A DNA stretch of 64,000 bases from Desulfobacteraceae bacterium UBA5852 (GCA_002432195.1 DJGG01000132.1:39256-103255); one strand, 5' to 3'; counted from the first letter of the stretch, positions 16,776-26,348 are shown. The notes: a model not told the origin generated them from the sequence alone. Numbers and translations: made by a program.

Positions 16776-19109
16776 TTAGCGGGCGTTGGCGTACTTCAGG
16801 GGTTGTTCGGCAATGGCGAGATAGATGAAACGATTTCCGGCCGTCTGTGCCCAACGGATTTTGAACCCGTTGGAAACGAAGTCTATGAAGTAGGTTCCGG
16901 AAGCTTCAGCCGCCGAATCATCTGCCATGAGAGTACGAGTTGTCGGGTTTTCGGAATTGCGCTTGCTGTCGACCATGTACCAACGCCCCGTGGCACTGGC
17001 CGCCTTGTAGAGGAGAAATGCGGGTCGAAAACCGCAGTAGTTGAAAGGCCCGTCGGCGTTGGCGATGCTATCCCAGTAGCCGACTTTAACGAGGTTGGGG
17101 GTTGACCTAAATAGGTAGGACATAAACACATCTCCTGCAGCCCCACGTGCGTTTGTAAACACTGAGGCGGTAGGTGGCGTGTTGTTCCACCCGGCGGTAG
17201 CAATCTTCGCATCGTTCGTGTTGAGTTTGAGGTGGTAGTCCCAGGGCAAGGCGGCCGCGATAAATTCGCATCCGACAAACCAATCTTGGGTTCCACCAGC
17301 AATCCGCTTGAGGATGATTAACTCCGGGGCCGCACCGAGGTTATGGTTTACGGTTTCCACCCCTGCGGTGGCCCTGGTGAATTTGATGGCCTGCGCCCCA
17401 TGCTGCGGTAGCATGGAAAATAGCCAGTCGATGTAGGTCGAGCCATTAACGCCCAACTCTAGGCCAGCTCCGTTAACGATGGAGACGCCATCCGGATTGA
17501 ATGAAGTGACACCCTCGCTCGGATACCCCGTACCGTCTTCATTGACACTCGTGGTCATCAGGTAGCGGCCCACACCACGCTCTGCGTCAAAGATGAAAGG
17601 GTGACCTGCCAGGTCCCGGCGCTTCAGCCACGCCATCCGTGGGGCCATCAGTAGGTTGGAATGGGAGAAGGAGCCCCCGTTACCGGTTCTGGGAATCGCG
17701 ATGAATGCCCTTTCGCAATCCTGTATGGCAGGCTCAGGCATTAGGGAGGTACATAGAGGCTGGGCGTCGGAAACCGGGTAGCTGAACGCCACCGACCCAT
17801 TGTTGATGGTCAAGTTGTCCCGCTTGCTGTCCGCGACCATACCAAAGGCGAACCAATAAGGTACGCCGGTCGGGAGTGTGGCGGCCACCCCTTGAGATAC
17901 CCCGTTCTTGAAGAATTCAAGCTGTCCGGTGTCCGCGTCGAATACCACGCCGATGATGTTGTTCTGCCCCCAGGTGGCCCCGTAGGTCTCACTGGTGCCG
18001 TTGTTGAAGAACGTACCTAAGCGGCTATAGTAGGCCCACGCCCCGGCAGTGGTGAGCGAAGACAGGCAGCGGTGGCTATCGTTAATCACTCCAACGAGGT
18101 CGTAAGGCGGCGTATAGAGATCGAGGAGGGGCTTGATTTCGATTTGCCATTTCCCGGTGGTGGGGATGGGCAAGTCTAACGCTCTGGTGCCGTGGTCGGT
18201 GTTGGTGCCGGCAAACCTTGTTCCAGCATCGGCTACGGAGCTCGTTGCGGGGCGAAGAGAGTCAAGAATGGCGAATCGGTTGGTTGGCGTGTCCTTTGTC
18301 TGAACCGGAGAATTGCCCGGGGCGAAGTTCCCGATCCCGGCGCTGTCGTGACCCAGGGTTCCGGCCTGATCGTACTTCAGATGAAATCCCCCTACCCCGT
18401 ATGGCCCGGCGTAGCTCTTGGGAACCCATAGGTTGCCTTTGAATTCTCCGAATGAGCTTGGCTCTATCGCCGCCCCGGTGACGAGGATAGTATCCGCAAG
18501 GTATCCGTCGAAATAGTGAGTGGAGGCGTCGAAGCTTCCGACATAAGGTACTGAACCCGCGTAGGAAACCGTGCTCCCGTAACTCAGGCTCGGATAGGTG
18601 GGGGTTCCGTTGAGGGATTGCCGCACCCCGTTGATGTAGAAGCGCAGGCGATCAGCCTGGGTGGCATTCGGAGAGTCGTAGATGACCTCCACGTCGTACC
18701 AACCAGAGTCCCGCAGCAGATGGACCGTATCAGCCAGGGCTGCCGTGGTGCCGCCGTTGTTGAAGTAGAGGCTTAGGCGGTCCTGATAAATGCGGATGTT
18801 CAGGTAAATGTTGCTTGCCAGATAGGCATTGAACAGGGTGTAGGAGGCAGTGCCGCTATCCGGTTTCCCGCGGCGCAGCATGGTGCGGAAAGTGAACTGG
18901 GTGTTACCGCTGGTGGACCCCCAGGCCGCTCGGTTTAGATATTGGTTAGTGTGCAGCCGGATGGAATAGGGAATCTCGTAGCGGTAGAGCTTACCACCAC
19001 GGAAGGACAGGGATTTTCCCAGCAGGACGGGCTGAAAGGCCTGGGCTGCAGCTGCCGCCAGGATAGCGACGGTCAAGGCCAGAAGGACGATAGCATGCGG
19101 CTTGCGCAT
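16776..19109 (-). CDS. LamG/SPRY-like tail or receptor-binding protein with N-terminal signal peptide
   Basis: A 777-aa protein. The start at ATG 19,109 is supported by AAGGAG eight bases upstream; a GTG nine bases further up is less likely. Residues 1-25 form a textbook signal peptide: MRKPH, then a run of Ala/Val/Leu/Ile, then AQA before FQPV. After this come concanavalin-like beta-sandwich regions (about 40-200), and a SPRY-like segment near 350-430 with NNIIGVVFDADTG and LEFFKNG. A C-terminal region ends in FIYLAIAE, a pattern common at the ends of phage receptor-binding proteins. It likely binds the cell surface as part of the tail tip. The signal peptide is unexpected for a virion protein assembled in the cytoplasm. 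Confidence 0.85.
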   Translation of the reverse strand: MRKPHAIVLLALTVAILAAAAAQAFQPVLLGKSLSFRGGKLYRYEIPYSIRLHTNQYLNRAAWGSTSGNTQFTFRTMLRRGKPDSGTASYTLFNAYLASNIYLNIRIYQDRLSLYFNNGGTTAALADTVHLLRDSGWYDVEVIYDSPNATQADRLRFYINGVRQSLNGTPTYPSLSYGSTVSYAGSVPYVGSFDASTHYFDGYLADTILVTGAAIEPSSFGEFKGNLWVPKSYAGPYGVGGFHLKYDQAGTLGHDSAGIGNFAPGNSPVQTKDTPTNRFAILDSLRPATSSVADAGTRFAGTNTDHGTRALDLPIPTTGKWQIEIKPLLDLYTPPYDLVGVINDSHRCLSSLTTAGAWAYYSRLGTFFNNGTSETYGATWGQNNIIGVVFDADTGQLEFFKNGVSQGVAATLPTGVPYWFAFGMVADSKRDNLTINNGSVAFSYPVSDAQPLCTSLMPEPAIQDCERAFIAIPRTGNGGSFSHSNLLMAPRMAWLKRRDLAGHPFIFDAERGVGRYLMTTSVNEDGTGYPSEGVTSFNPDGVSIVNGAGLELGVNGSTYIDWLFSMLPQHGAQAIKFTRATAGVETVNHNLGAAPELIILKRIAGGTQDWFVGCEFIAAALPWDYHLKLNTNDAKIATAGWNNTPPTASVFTNARGAAGDVFMSYLFRSTPNLVKVGYWDSIANADGPFNYCGFRPAFLLYKAASATGRWYMVDSKRNSENPTTRTLMADDSAAEASGTYFIDFVSNGFKIRWAQTAGNRFIYLAIAEQPLKYANAR

Positions 19110-19121
19110 GGAGGCCACTCC

Positions 19122-20105
19122 TTACCAGGCGGTGAAATTCGCCTTGCCGTTGAATGGGTACTGAACGAGAACGCCGAACAGCAGTGCGTCGCCGGCGGTG
19201 TAGGTGTCGGCGGTGCCGCCAACGTTTCGCGAAACCTGCAGATGCACCAGGGCCTCGTTGGTGGCGCTGGTGTAGGTGCCCGCGAAGGTCACCGCCGGGG
19301 TGGCGTCGGTGTAGTGCAGGACGGTATTCTCCCCGGCAAGCAGGGTGTCGGCCACCACCTGGGAAGTCCCCGGGGCAACGTCCACGGCGCCGTTATCCGA
19401 AATGGCCGCGCCAGCCACCTCCCACTCCACCCCGTCGGACGTGCTCCCGTTGTCGTTGAAGGGCCTCCAGAGGAACTTGAACTTGATCGCCCCCCCGACC
19501 CGGGAGTCGTAGCCGGCGAGCACCACGTTGGCGAAGGCGTACTCCTCCACCGTCCCGTCGAAGGCCAGGTAGTCGAACATGCCCTTGTTCGTGGTGGTCT
19601 CCACGCTTCCCGTGGCCGGCCCTGCTGTGGTCTGCGGGGTGAAGGCGCTGGCCGGGATGAACAGGGCGCGGTAAAGCTCGTCGCTGTATTTCTTCGCCGC
19701 CCGCTCAGTGATGAGCGCGGTTGGTGAGGCGCCAGCCAGGGTTTCATCGTCGGAAATATCGTTGACCTCGGCGCCGGTCTTCAGCTTCAGGGAATCGAAT
19801 TGGATCTTCACCAGCAACCACCGGCCATTGCCCCCGTTCACGTCGGGAGCGATGACGTACGGCACCGCCTCGACGCCGCCAATCGTGGAATTGTAGATGT
19901 AGAGGTAGGACCTCCCCTCAGCGAGAACCGAAACCCAACAGCGGTCCCCGTCGCTCAGGTTGGCCCCGTTGATGGCGTCCATGGCCCCGGCGGCCCCGCC
20001 ATAGATGGCGTTGGCCCCGTAAGTGCGCGTGGCGCGGGCCGGCGCCGGCAAAAGGAAGGCCGCCGCCAGCAGGATCAACAAGAGGGTTGCGGAGAGCTTT
20101 TTCAT
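19122..20105 (-). CDS. Tail-associated protein with N-terminal signal peptide
   Basis: A 327-aa protein whose ATG overlaps the stop of the upstream gene (ATGA). Residues 1-25 are a clear signal peptide: MKK, a Leu/Ala-rich core, and APARA before TRTYG. The mature part is beta-rich, with Gly/Asn/Thr-rich repeats, and begins with segments like those in phage tail-fibre N-terminal regions (GRWLLVKIQFDSLKLKTG). It has no catalytic motif that I recognise. Between the large tail-like protein and the receptor-binding protein, it is most simply a fibre-linking or accessory tail protein. The export signal is shared with its three neighbours. Confidence 0.82.
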   Translation of the reverse strand: MKKLSATLLLILLAAAFLLPAPARATRTYGANAIYGGAAGAMDAINGANLSDGDRCWVSVLAEGRSYLYIYNSTIGGVEAVPYVIAPDVNGGNGRWLLVKIQFDSLKLKTGAEVNDISDDETLAGASPTALITERAAKKYSDELYRALFIPASAFTPQTTAGPATGSVETTTNKGMFDYLAFDGTVEEYAFANVVLAGYDSRVGGAIKFKFLWRPFNDNGSTSDGVEWEVAGAAISDNGAVDVAPGTSQVVADTLLAGENTVLHYTDATPAVTFAGTYTSATNEALVHLQVSRNVGGTADTYTAGDALLFGVLVQYPFNGKANFTAW

Positions 20106-22831
20106 TTCGTTGTTCCTTGGTCGTCGCGCACGCGGTTGAACTTGATGGACCAGCCGATGGGCTGGAAGCCCCGCTCGGTGGTGGTCGTGGAAACCTGGAA
20201 GCCGAACCCGTGACTCCAGGCCACGAGGTTCAGGGGAGAGGTGGTGCGCACCAGCCGGGTCAGGCTGCTGCCGGCGCTTAAGTCCACGGTGGCGAGTTGC
20301 TCGGTCACCCACTGGTGGTCGGGCGTGTCCCACCACTGGTGAGCGGCGTCGCTGATCCACTGGTGATCGACGCCGGACCCGGCGGCCGTGTCCTTGAAGT
20401 AGGTCATGGCCAGGGTGTGGGCTTCGGGGATACGGCGGGAGACGATCTTGATTTCGCGGATGATGGTCTGGTCGGCGATGCTGCCGGTGGGGAAGATATC
20501 GCCGGTCACCACCACCTGGTCCATGGGGGTGCCGTTCCAGCTGGTGCCGTCCTCCAGCTGGGCGATGTGCCCGGTTTCGAGACCGGCATAAACCCGGTGG
20601 GCCCCGGACGGCTCCTTGACCAGCCACCCGACCTGCGGCATGGGAGCGGCCCCGGTGGACCGCTCGTACCACTTCTGGAGCTCGACGTTGAAGGCCAGCC
20701 AGGTGTTGTTCCTGACGGCCGCGCTGCCGGAAGGGAAGACGATGTTCCACTCCCGGTAAACCGGGTCGTACCAGCCGGCCGCCAGGTGGATCAGGTCGGC
20801 GTTGATGGCCTCGCTGTTGGCCGGGTCGAAGTAGTTCTCGATGCCCGGTATCCGGGTCAGTGTGGCCCCGTCGTAGCGGTAGGGCCCGGACGAGTCGAGG
20901 AACATCACCACCTTGCGCTCGACATCCTGGCCCACCATGAAGCCGTCCAGCACCACCATGGTTTTCGGCGCGGGGCAGCCCACGGAATCCGAAACCGTGT
21001 CTATGGAGAAGACCTCGGACAGGTCGTTGGTGGATCCCCGGGGCGCCGAGCCCTTCAGCTGGAAGCAGCGGGAACGGGAGGTTGCGAAAAAGATCTCGAA
21101 GACGTTGGAGCCATATCGATTGTAGAGGGTGACGCCGTTGGTCAGCGGCTCGTTCTCGCTGCCGAAGTAGAGGGGGCCCGTGGTGGGGCCGCGGGAGGAC
21201 TCGCTGCCGTTCCAAACATCCGGGGCGTTGGTGGCCGTGAAGTCCACCCGATTGCCGGCGTTTTCGCTCGGGACCCCGCAACCCAGGACCCGGCCCTTGT
21301 AGGACCGGAGGAACTTGAAGGCCGGCACCCGCTCCTGGGCGGGTCGGCCCCGCACCAGGTCGATGACCAGCTCCTTGGCGCCGCCGGCCGTCCCGGACAG
21401 GTTGCCGCCCGTCCAGAAGACCTTGTACGCGAAGCCTGGCGTGCCGAAGATGGCCCCGTACTCGACGTGCTGGGCCTCCTCGGTCACCGCCGGGGGCGTC
21501 CAGCTCACCAGACCTGAGCGGTTGAGGGCGATGTTGCCCGACTTGGTGCCGTCCACCGGGTTGGAGACGTTCACCCAGGCCCCGGACCTCGACCAATACT
21601 GAACGGTGACCGTGGTGTTGCCCGTGGTGTTGACCAGGTTGCCGACCATCGTGAGCCGAAGCGCGCTCAGGCGTTCCTGGCTCATCACCACCATGAACTC
21701 GGTCGTGGCCACCAGGCCGTCCAGCACCGCGCCGATGGGGTAATCGACGCCGGACGGTTCGTTGGCGTTGAGGGTGTAGTCCTCCCACTTGCCTGATCGG
21801 GACACCTGCACCTGGGTCAACTGGCGGTCGGCGCCGTCCCAGGCGTTCTGCAGAGGCTGGGGCGGCGCCCGGCTGGTGACCTGGCCCAGGATTGCGGTGG
21901 TCCCGGCGGTCCACTCCAGCAGGTAGGCGGCGCTGTAAAAATCTTCGAAGTGGCACGGGGCCACCAGGCCGACGGTGGAGTCGAAGGAGATGGTGCCGCT
22001 CTGGGCCAGGGCCTTGCCGTCCAGGCTGGTCCTGTCGGATAGCCCCGTCACGGCGGCCCAGGCGGTGCCGGTCCAGTATTTGACGGCCACCGTGGAGGCC
22101 GTGGAATTGGCCGACGTTACCGTGAAGTGCAGCGCGTCCAGCGCCCGGGGCACGAAGACCAGGGCGAACCGCTTGGTTCCGATGGGGATGGTCTCGCTGG
22201 GCGTGGAGAGGGTGGATTGAGCCTGGTCACCGAACCACACTGCGCCCGCGAGGGTTGCGTCGTTGACCAGGTAGAACCCGCCCACGGGCATGATCTCGCC
22301 CGAGTAGATGATCGACTCGTCGCCGTTGGCGTAGCCTATGGCTCCCCGGGGAAGCTCCGCGAGGGATCCGGTCAGCCCCGGGACGCTGTCGGTATGGATG
22401 GGGGTAGCTTCGAAGGGTCCGTCGTCGGGCACCTCGGTCTTGTTGAGGAAGACGCGGCCCTGGCCCGTGGCGGGGTCCACGGCCCACACCAGGATGTGGC
22501 TCTGGCCGTCCTTGCGGAGCTGGATCCCGTCGCGGATGTCGGTGTAGGTGGCGAGCGGCGCGGTGGTCGCCAGGGTGTAGCCGTTGGTGCCCTCGATGGT
22601 TTCGCGGATGGGCCGCAGGTTGCGCAGGGTGCGGAAGTTCTCCGCGCCGAGCCGGCTCGGGTCGATGGAGGGCATCCACTTCCCCGAAAACGTAAAATCC
22701 TTCCGCTGAGGCTCCTGGTCGGGGACTTCCATCACCCGGATTGGCTGTGGCACGGCATAGAGCCCGGCAGACCCCGCCAGGACCAGCAGGGCGATCAGCG
22801 CAACCAGCCAGCGGCACCGAACGGTGGCCAT
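20102..22831 (-). CDS. Large beta-rich tail protein with N-terminal signal peptide
   Basis: A 909-aa protein; its ATG at 22,831 shares a base with the stop of the upstream gene, with GGGAGG upstream. Residues 1-26 form a signal peptide (basic MATVRCRW, Leu/Ala-rich core, LYA before VPQP). The mature protein is beta-rich and contains conserved-looking Trp/Gly motifs (AVKYWTGTAW, TVQYWSRSGAW, SRSGKWEDY) suggesting repeated modules. It resembles large podoviral tail-hub or stabilisation proteins that follow the head-to-tail adaptor, but that identity is inferred from order and size. It ends in ATGA overlap with the next gene. Confidence 0.85.
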   Translation of the reverse strand: MATVRCRWLVALIALLVLAGSAGLYAVPQPIRVMEVPDQEPQRKDFTFSGKWMPSIDPSRLGAENFRTLRNLRPIRETIEGTNGYTLATTAPLATYTDIRDGIQLRKDGQSHILVWAVDPATGQGRVFLNKTEVPDDGPFEATPIHTDSVPGLTGSLAELPRGAIGYANGDESIIYSGEIMPVGGFYLVNDATLAGAVWFGDQAQSTLSTPSETIPIGTKRFALVFVPRALDALHFTVTSANSTASTVAVKYWTGTAWAAVTGLSDRTSLDGKALAQSGTISFDSTVGLVAPCHFEDFYSAAYLLEWTAGTTAILGQVTSRAPPQPLQNAWDGADRQLTQVQVSRSGKWEDYTLNANEPSGVDYPIGAVLDGLVATTEFMVVMSQERLSALRLTMVGNLVNTTGNTTVTVQYWSRSGAWVNVSNPVDGTKSGNIALNRSGLVSWTPPAVTEEAQHVEYGAIFGTPGFAYKVFWTGGNLSGTAGGAKELVIDLVRGRPAQERVPAFKFLRSYKGRVLGCGVPSENAGNRVDFTATNAPDVWNGSESSRGPTTGPLYFGSENEPLTNGVTLYNRYGSNVFEIFFATSRSRCFQLKGSAPRGSTNDLSEVFSIDTVSDSVGCPAPKTMVVLDGFMVGQDVERKVVMFLDSSGPYRYDGATLTRIPGIENYFDPANSEAINADLIHLAAGWYDPVYREWNIVFPSGSAAVRNNTWLAFNVELQKWYERSTGAAPMPQVGWLVKEPSGAHRVYAGLETGHIAQLEDGTSWNGTPMDQVVVTGDIFPTGSIADQTIIREIKIVSRRIPEAHTLAMTYFKDTAAGSGVDHQWISDAAHQWWDTPDHQWVTEQLATVDLSAGSSLTRLVRTTSPLNLVAWSHGFGFQVSTTTTERGFQPIGWSIKFNRVRDDQGTTK

Positions 22832-23550
22832 CACTTGACCTCCCGGTTGCCGGAAAGCGGCTCCACCAGCTCGGCCCGCATGTTGGTTGCCACCTGGTAG
22901 AACAGGGTCAGAAAGGAGGCCGCCCGGGCGCTCTGCTTATCTTTGTAGAGGGCCTGGGACAGGACGTAGTAGCGGAGGGCCTGCTCGTAGATCGCGGGAA
23001 CGGGCAAGGTGGCGTTGGTGTCGGCCGCCGCGGTGGCGGGCAGGGCCAGCATGACGGTGAGCTTCTCAGTGGTGCCGGCGGCCGGCAGGGGGTAGACGCC
23101 CAGCTGGTGCTTGAAGGTGAACCACCCCACCACGCGCTTGCCCTTCAGCAGGTCCTCCTGGCTCGCGCCGATGGACGCCGGACTGCCCTTCAAGAGCCCC
23201 CGGGGGTTCCCGCCGGTCGCATCCATGAGCACCACGGCCACCACCGCCAGGTAGTTTGCCGGCAGGGCATAGAAAATCTGGCCGGCGGCCAGGTTGATCG
23301 TCACAAGGTCCTCGAAGCAGTGGGCCACGGTGGCGAGTTCGGCAGCCCCGGCGTTGGTCCAGCGCAGGAGCTCGTCGTCGCCGAAGAAATAGTTTTCGGA
23401 GTCCTTGTCGTTCAGGAGGTCGCGCAGCTCCGTGATAAAGTTGGCGACCGTCTTGGTGCTCATGGTCTGGCTGGATGCGGCCGCATTGCCGGCGCACAGC
23501 ACCAGCAATGCAACCAGCAGCCAGGCGTATCTGGAACGGCAATGCTTCAT
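22831..23550 (-). CDS. Head-to-tail adaptor-like protein with N-terminal signal peptide
   Basis: A 239-aa protein. The mature part begins MSTKTVANFITELRDLLND and continues with a region like phage adaptor proteins (FGDDELLRWTNAGAAELA). The first ATG, preceded by GGGAGG at the right spacing, instead adds a signal peptide: MKHCRSRYAW, a Leu/Val core, then NAAASS. The internal ATG has no ribosome site, so the longer form is probably the translated one. The cysteine before AGN is not in a standard lipobox. The gene is the first of four consecutive late genes with signal peptides. Confidence 0.82.
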   Translation of the reverse strand: MKHCRSRYAWLLVALLVLCAGNAAASSQTMSTKTVANFITELRDLLNDKDSENYFFGDDELLRWTNAGAAELATVAHCFEDLVTINLAAGQIFYALPANYLAVVAVVLMDATGGNPRGLLKGSPASIGASQEDLLKGKRVVGWFTFKHQLGVYPLPAAGTTEKLTVMLALPATAAADTNATLPVPAIYEQALRYYVLSQALYKDKQSARAASFLTLFYQVATNMRAELVEPLSGNREVK

Positions 23551-23565
23551 GGCGCGGCCTCCCGG

Positions 23566-24423
23566 TCAGAAATCCCGAACGGGGGTGTGGGTGAAGGTGT
23601 CCATGTGTGGGCGGCCCAGGCTTTCCAGGTTCTGGATCAGGGTTTCCCACGCGGAGGCATAGAAGGCCTGGTTCTTCCGGTAGGGCTCCACCAGGCGGGC
23701 GTGGGTTTCGGGGTCGGGCGGCTGGCCCATTTGCATCACACAGAAGGCCACCAGGCCGAAGTGGTGGTCTTCGTCCACGTCGGCCAGCGCGGAGAGCTTG
23801 CGCACGAAGTCGGCGGCCACGTCCCCCTCCAGGTTGGCGGGGTTGGTGAGCCGCAGGGCATTGCCCATCCATATGTAGTTCTGGCGGCTGTAACCCTTCA
23901 GGGCCTCCTCCTGCCGGGGATAGATGGGGTGGATCTCCACCATCTTGCTGTCGTCGTAGACGTGGCCCCCCGCGATGTAGCCGGCCTGGGGGGCGGTCAG
24001 CTCGAGCAGCCCGAACAGATTGCCGGGGTCTGGACCGTAGAGGGTCGCGGTGTAGCGGTTGCCGTCCGGAGCTCCCGTTACCGAGAGGCCGGAAGTGGTC
24101 ACCAGGGCTCCCTCCCCCAGCCCGTGGTTCGCGGCACGCAGCCAGGCCTCCCCTTCCAGGATGGTCACGCTCTCGATGGGGATGGCGGCGGACCGAAGGT
24201 CGTAGGCGGCGAGGATCCGGCGGCTGTCAACCGGCGCCCCGAACACGCCCGCCCCGACCTTCGGCAGCAATGCCCGGCGCCGCAGCCGGTCGGGGCAATG
24301 CGTTTCGTAGAGCTTCCGCAGCTCCAACAGGGCCACCTTCAGCCCTTCGTCGATCTGCTCCGTGGGGTAGCTGGCATCCAGCACCCCCAGGCGCACCGCG
24401 TGATAGAAGTCGGCCATGTCCAT
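23566..24423 (-). CDS. Late protein of unknown function, probable virion component
   Basis: A 285-aa soluble-looking protein (MDMADFYHAVRLGVLDASYP...) with no signal peptide or membrane segment. GGGGGAG, lying in the end of the upstream gene, is its ribosome site. The N-terminal 40 residues are helical, the centre is beta-rich, and the C-terminal 90 residues are helical and charged. It lies between the capsid genes and the adaptor-like gene, a common place for head-completion or connector proteins. No family is recognised. Confidence 0.78.
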   Translation of the reverse strand: MDMADFYHAVRLGVLDASYPTEQIDEGLKVALLELRKLYETHCPDRLRRRALLPKVGAGVFGAPVDSRRILAAYDLRSAAIPIESVTILEGEAWLRAANHGLGEGALVTTSGLSVTGAPDGNRYTATLYGPDPGNLFGLLELTAPQAGYIAGGHVYDDSKMVEIHPIYPRQEEALKGYSRQNYIWMGNALRLTNPANLEGDVAADFVRKLSALADVDEDHHFGLVAFCVMQMGQPPDPETHARLVEPYRKNQAFYASAWETLIQNLESLGRPHMDTFTHTPVRDF

Positions 24424-24427
24424 GGGA

Positions 24428-25774
24428 TCACTCCCCCGGGTAGAGGCTCATGCGGTCCTTGCGGGCCTTCATCACCAGGTTCCACTTCTCCCGGGCGGCC
24501 TCGCGGACCTCGGCCGGCGCCGAATTGATGATCTCCAGATTTTGATGCAGGAAGCCGGGCCTGAAGACGTTCCTTCGCGGGGGCTCGGAGTTGGCCGACC
24601 CCGGCGGTCGGCTGGCGGCCCGATCGATGACGCTCACGGTCACCCCGGCGAAGGCGTCGCCGTCCATGGCGCGGATCTGCTCGATCATGCCTTGCCAGAA
24701 GACGGCAACCGACTCGGTGCCGGCGAAAGCGAGGTGGTAGGCCTTGCGCTCGGCCTCGGTGGCCACTGTTCCCTTCGGGCAGTAGATCCGGAAGCTGCCC
24801 GGCTGGGAAAGCAGGTAGTTCCGCATGCCACGGTCGGCCACCTGGCAGACGTAGTGCCCGCGTAAGTTCCTCGTGAAGGTGAAGGGCCGGTTCTTGATGT
24901 GGATGGTCGTGGGCCCGTCCCGCTCGATGGTGCATTCCAGAACGGTCGGGTCGAAGCGGTATACCTCCAGCTCGGGCGGCGGGGGCTGGTCGAAGCGCCG
25001 GGGGCGCTGCCGGTTGGGGTCTTTCGGAGCGCCGTGGTCCACCTCGGGCGGCGGCGGGTCGGCGGCGGCCCGCAGGGCTTCCCGTGCAGCGACGGCCCGG
25101 GCGGCCTCCTCGGCCTCGGCCTTCCGCTTCGCTTCCTCCAGATCCTCTCGCACCATCCGACACATGCCCTGCAGCCCGTCGGCCAGGTCCATGGTGGTGG
25201 GGTAGATCGGAATCTCGTCGGCCTCCAGCATGGAGAGGATCGGGCCGAAGGTGGCCACGTCGTCGTCGTGGAACCGCCCGGTCGAATCGTCCTCCAGCAT
25301 GACGAAGGCGAACCTGTCGTCGCGCGCCTTGGCCAGACGGGCGGCCACGGCGGCCACGGTGAGAGCCTGGGCGGCGATGGCCGGGGAGAAGACCAGGATG
25401 GCCATGTCGCCCTCGCGCTCCAGGCTGCCGTCCGTCATGGAAACGGGCCGGATGTCCAGCCGGATGGCCTCGGGGTGCTCGTCGGGCTTCAGAGCCTGGC
25501 GGATGCTGGCCAGGATTTCGGGGCTGTTCGATCCCCCGACCACAAGAATCAGCTGACCTTCGGGGGGTGGCGCGGGCTCGGCGGCAGGCTGCGGAGGGAC
25601 TGCCTCCTGGGCCGGCGCCGGCGGCGTTTCAGCGGGAGGCGCGGGCTCGCCGATGTGGGCGACGGTCTCTCCGGTTTCGACGTTCACCAGGAAAGCCTCA
25701 CTCGCAGTGGGAACGGTCGGGGCGTCGGTGGCAGGTGGGGTCGTCTCCATCTTCTTCCGTCTGCGCGGTGGCAT
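24428..25774 (-). CDS. Late protein with Pro-rich N-terminus and a Rossmann-like central domain
   Basis: A 448-aa protein preceded by AAGGAG. Residues 1-70 are Pro/Ala-rich. Residues about 72-210 read as alternating strands and helices beginning QLILVVGGSNSPE, with GDMAILVFSPAIAAQ and FAFVMLEDD, suggesting a flavodoxin/TIR-like or nucleotide-binding alpha/beta fold. A charged Ala/Glu/Pro linker (about 210-265) leads to a beta-rich domain (about 275-400). The position next to capsid genes implies a virion or morphogenesis role. A three-layer nucleotide-binding-like domain is unusual there. The fold call is from pattern only. Confidence 0.75.
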   Translation of the reverse strand: MPPRRRKKMETTPPATDAPTVPTASEAFLVNVETGETVAHIGEPAPPAETPPAPAQEAVPPQPAAEPAPPPEGQLILVVGGSNSPEILASIRQALKPDEHPEAIRLDIRPVSMTDGSLEREGDMAILVFSPAIAAQALTVAAVAARLAKARDDRFAFVMLEDDSTGRFHDDDVATFGPILSMLEADEIPIYPTTMDLADGLQGMCRMVREDLEEAKRKAEAEEAARAVAAREALRAAADPPPPEVDHGAPKDPNRQRPRRFDQPPPPELEVYRFDPTVLECTIERDGPTTIHIKNRPFTFTRNLRGHYVCQVADRGMRNYLLSQPGSFRIYCPKGTVATEAERKAYHLAFAGTESVAVFWQGMIEQIRAMDGDAFAGVTVSVIDRAASRPPGSANSEPPRRNVFRPGFLHQNLEIINSAPAEVREAAREKWNLVMKARKDRMSLYPGE

Positions 25775-25850
25775 GGTCTGCTCCTTGATCTGAAGGGGCC
25801 CCCATTCGGAGGCCCCCCGGGCAAAGGGTTGGTCTACCGGCCACCAGGGC

Positions 25851-26348
25851 TCACAGGCCGAAGGCGGTCGGGCGGTACTGGCAGGTGATGAAGACGGCTC
25901 CGGAGGCTGCCACGTTGGCCGCGACTGTCACCTTGGCCGCGATGACGATGGGCTGGTGAATCTGCGGGGCGTTGGCCTGCTGGCGCCAGGTGGCCGCCTT
26001 GAAAAACATGTCGGGGACGTCGGCCCGCTGCATCCCGGGAACGCCGATCACCTTGCCGGTGAAGCAATTCGACCCGGCGATGAGGTCGGTTTCCAGGGTG
26101 TTGAGCACGCCGACGCTGACGGCGAGGACGCTCGTGCCGGAATCCAGTTCCTCGTTGTAGAAGTGGAGGTCCACCGGCAGGGTTTCGGGGGGCAGAACGA
26201 TCAGCCCCCACAGCTGGCCGGCGGCCACGTTCGCGGTGCCCACCGCCAGGGTGGCCTGAGCGACCATGTGCTCCCCGCCGGAGTAGGGGCTGGCGGGCGG
26301 GCGGGTTTTGCGGTTGGCAACTTGGTCGGACATGATGTTCATGGGCAT
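25851..26348 (-). CDS. Small capsid-associated protein, possible decoration protein
   Basis: A 165-aa protein directly downstream of the major capsid gene, with AGAAAGGA before its ATG. The sequence is beta-rich and neutral (TLAVGTANVAAGQLWGLIVL, then repeated Val/Ala/Thr strands) with one Cys pair region near GSNCFTG. No signal peptide is present. Small beta-rich proteins at this position in N4-gp56 capsid operons are often head decoration or fibre proteins. That role is inferred, and no motif proves it. Confidence 0.75.
   Translation of the reverse strand: MPMNIMSDQVANRKTRPPASPYSGGEHMVAQATLAVGTANVAAGQLWGLIVLPPETLPVDLHFYNEELDSGTSVLAVSVGVLNTLETDLIAGSNCFTGKVIGVPGMQRADVPDMFFKAATWRQQANAPQIHQPIVIAAKVTVAANVAASGAVFITCQYRPTAFGL

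Noticed and set aside
19122..21956. One 944-residue protein covering most of two tail genes
   Set aside because: Its first two thirds are an out-of-frame reading of the large tail gene. The true gene starts at 20,105 with a signal peptide and an ATGA overlap.
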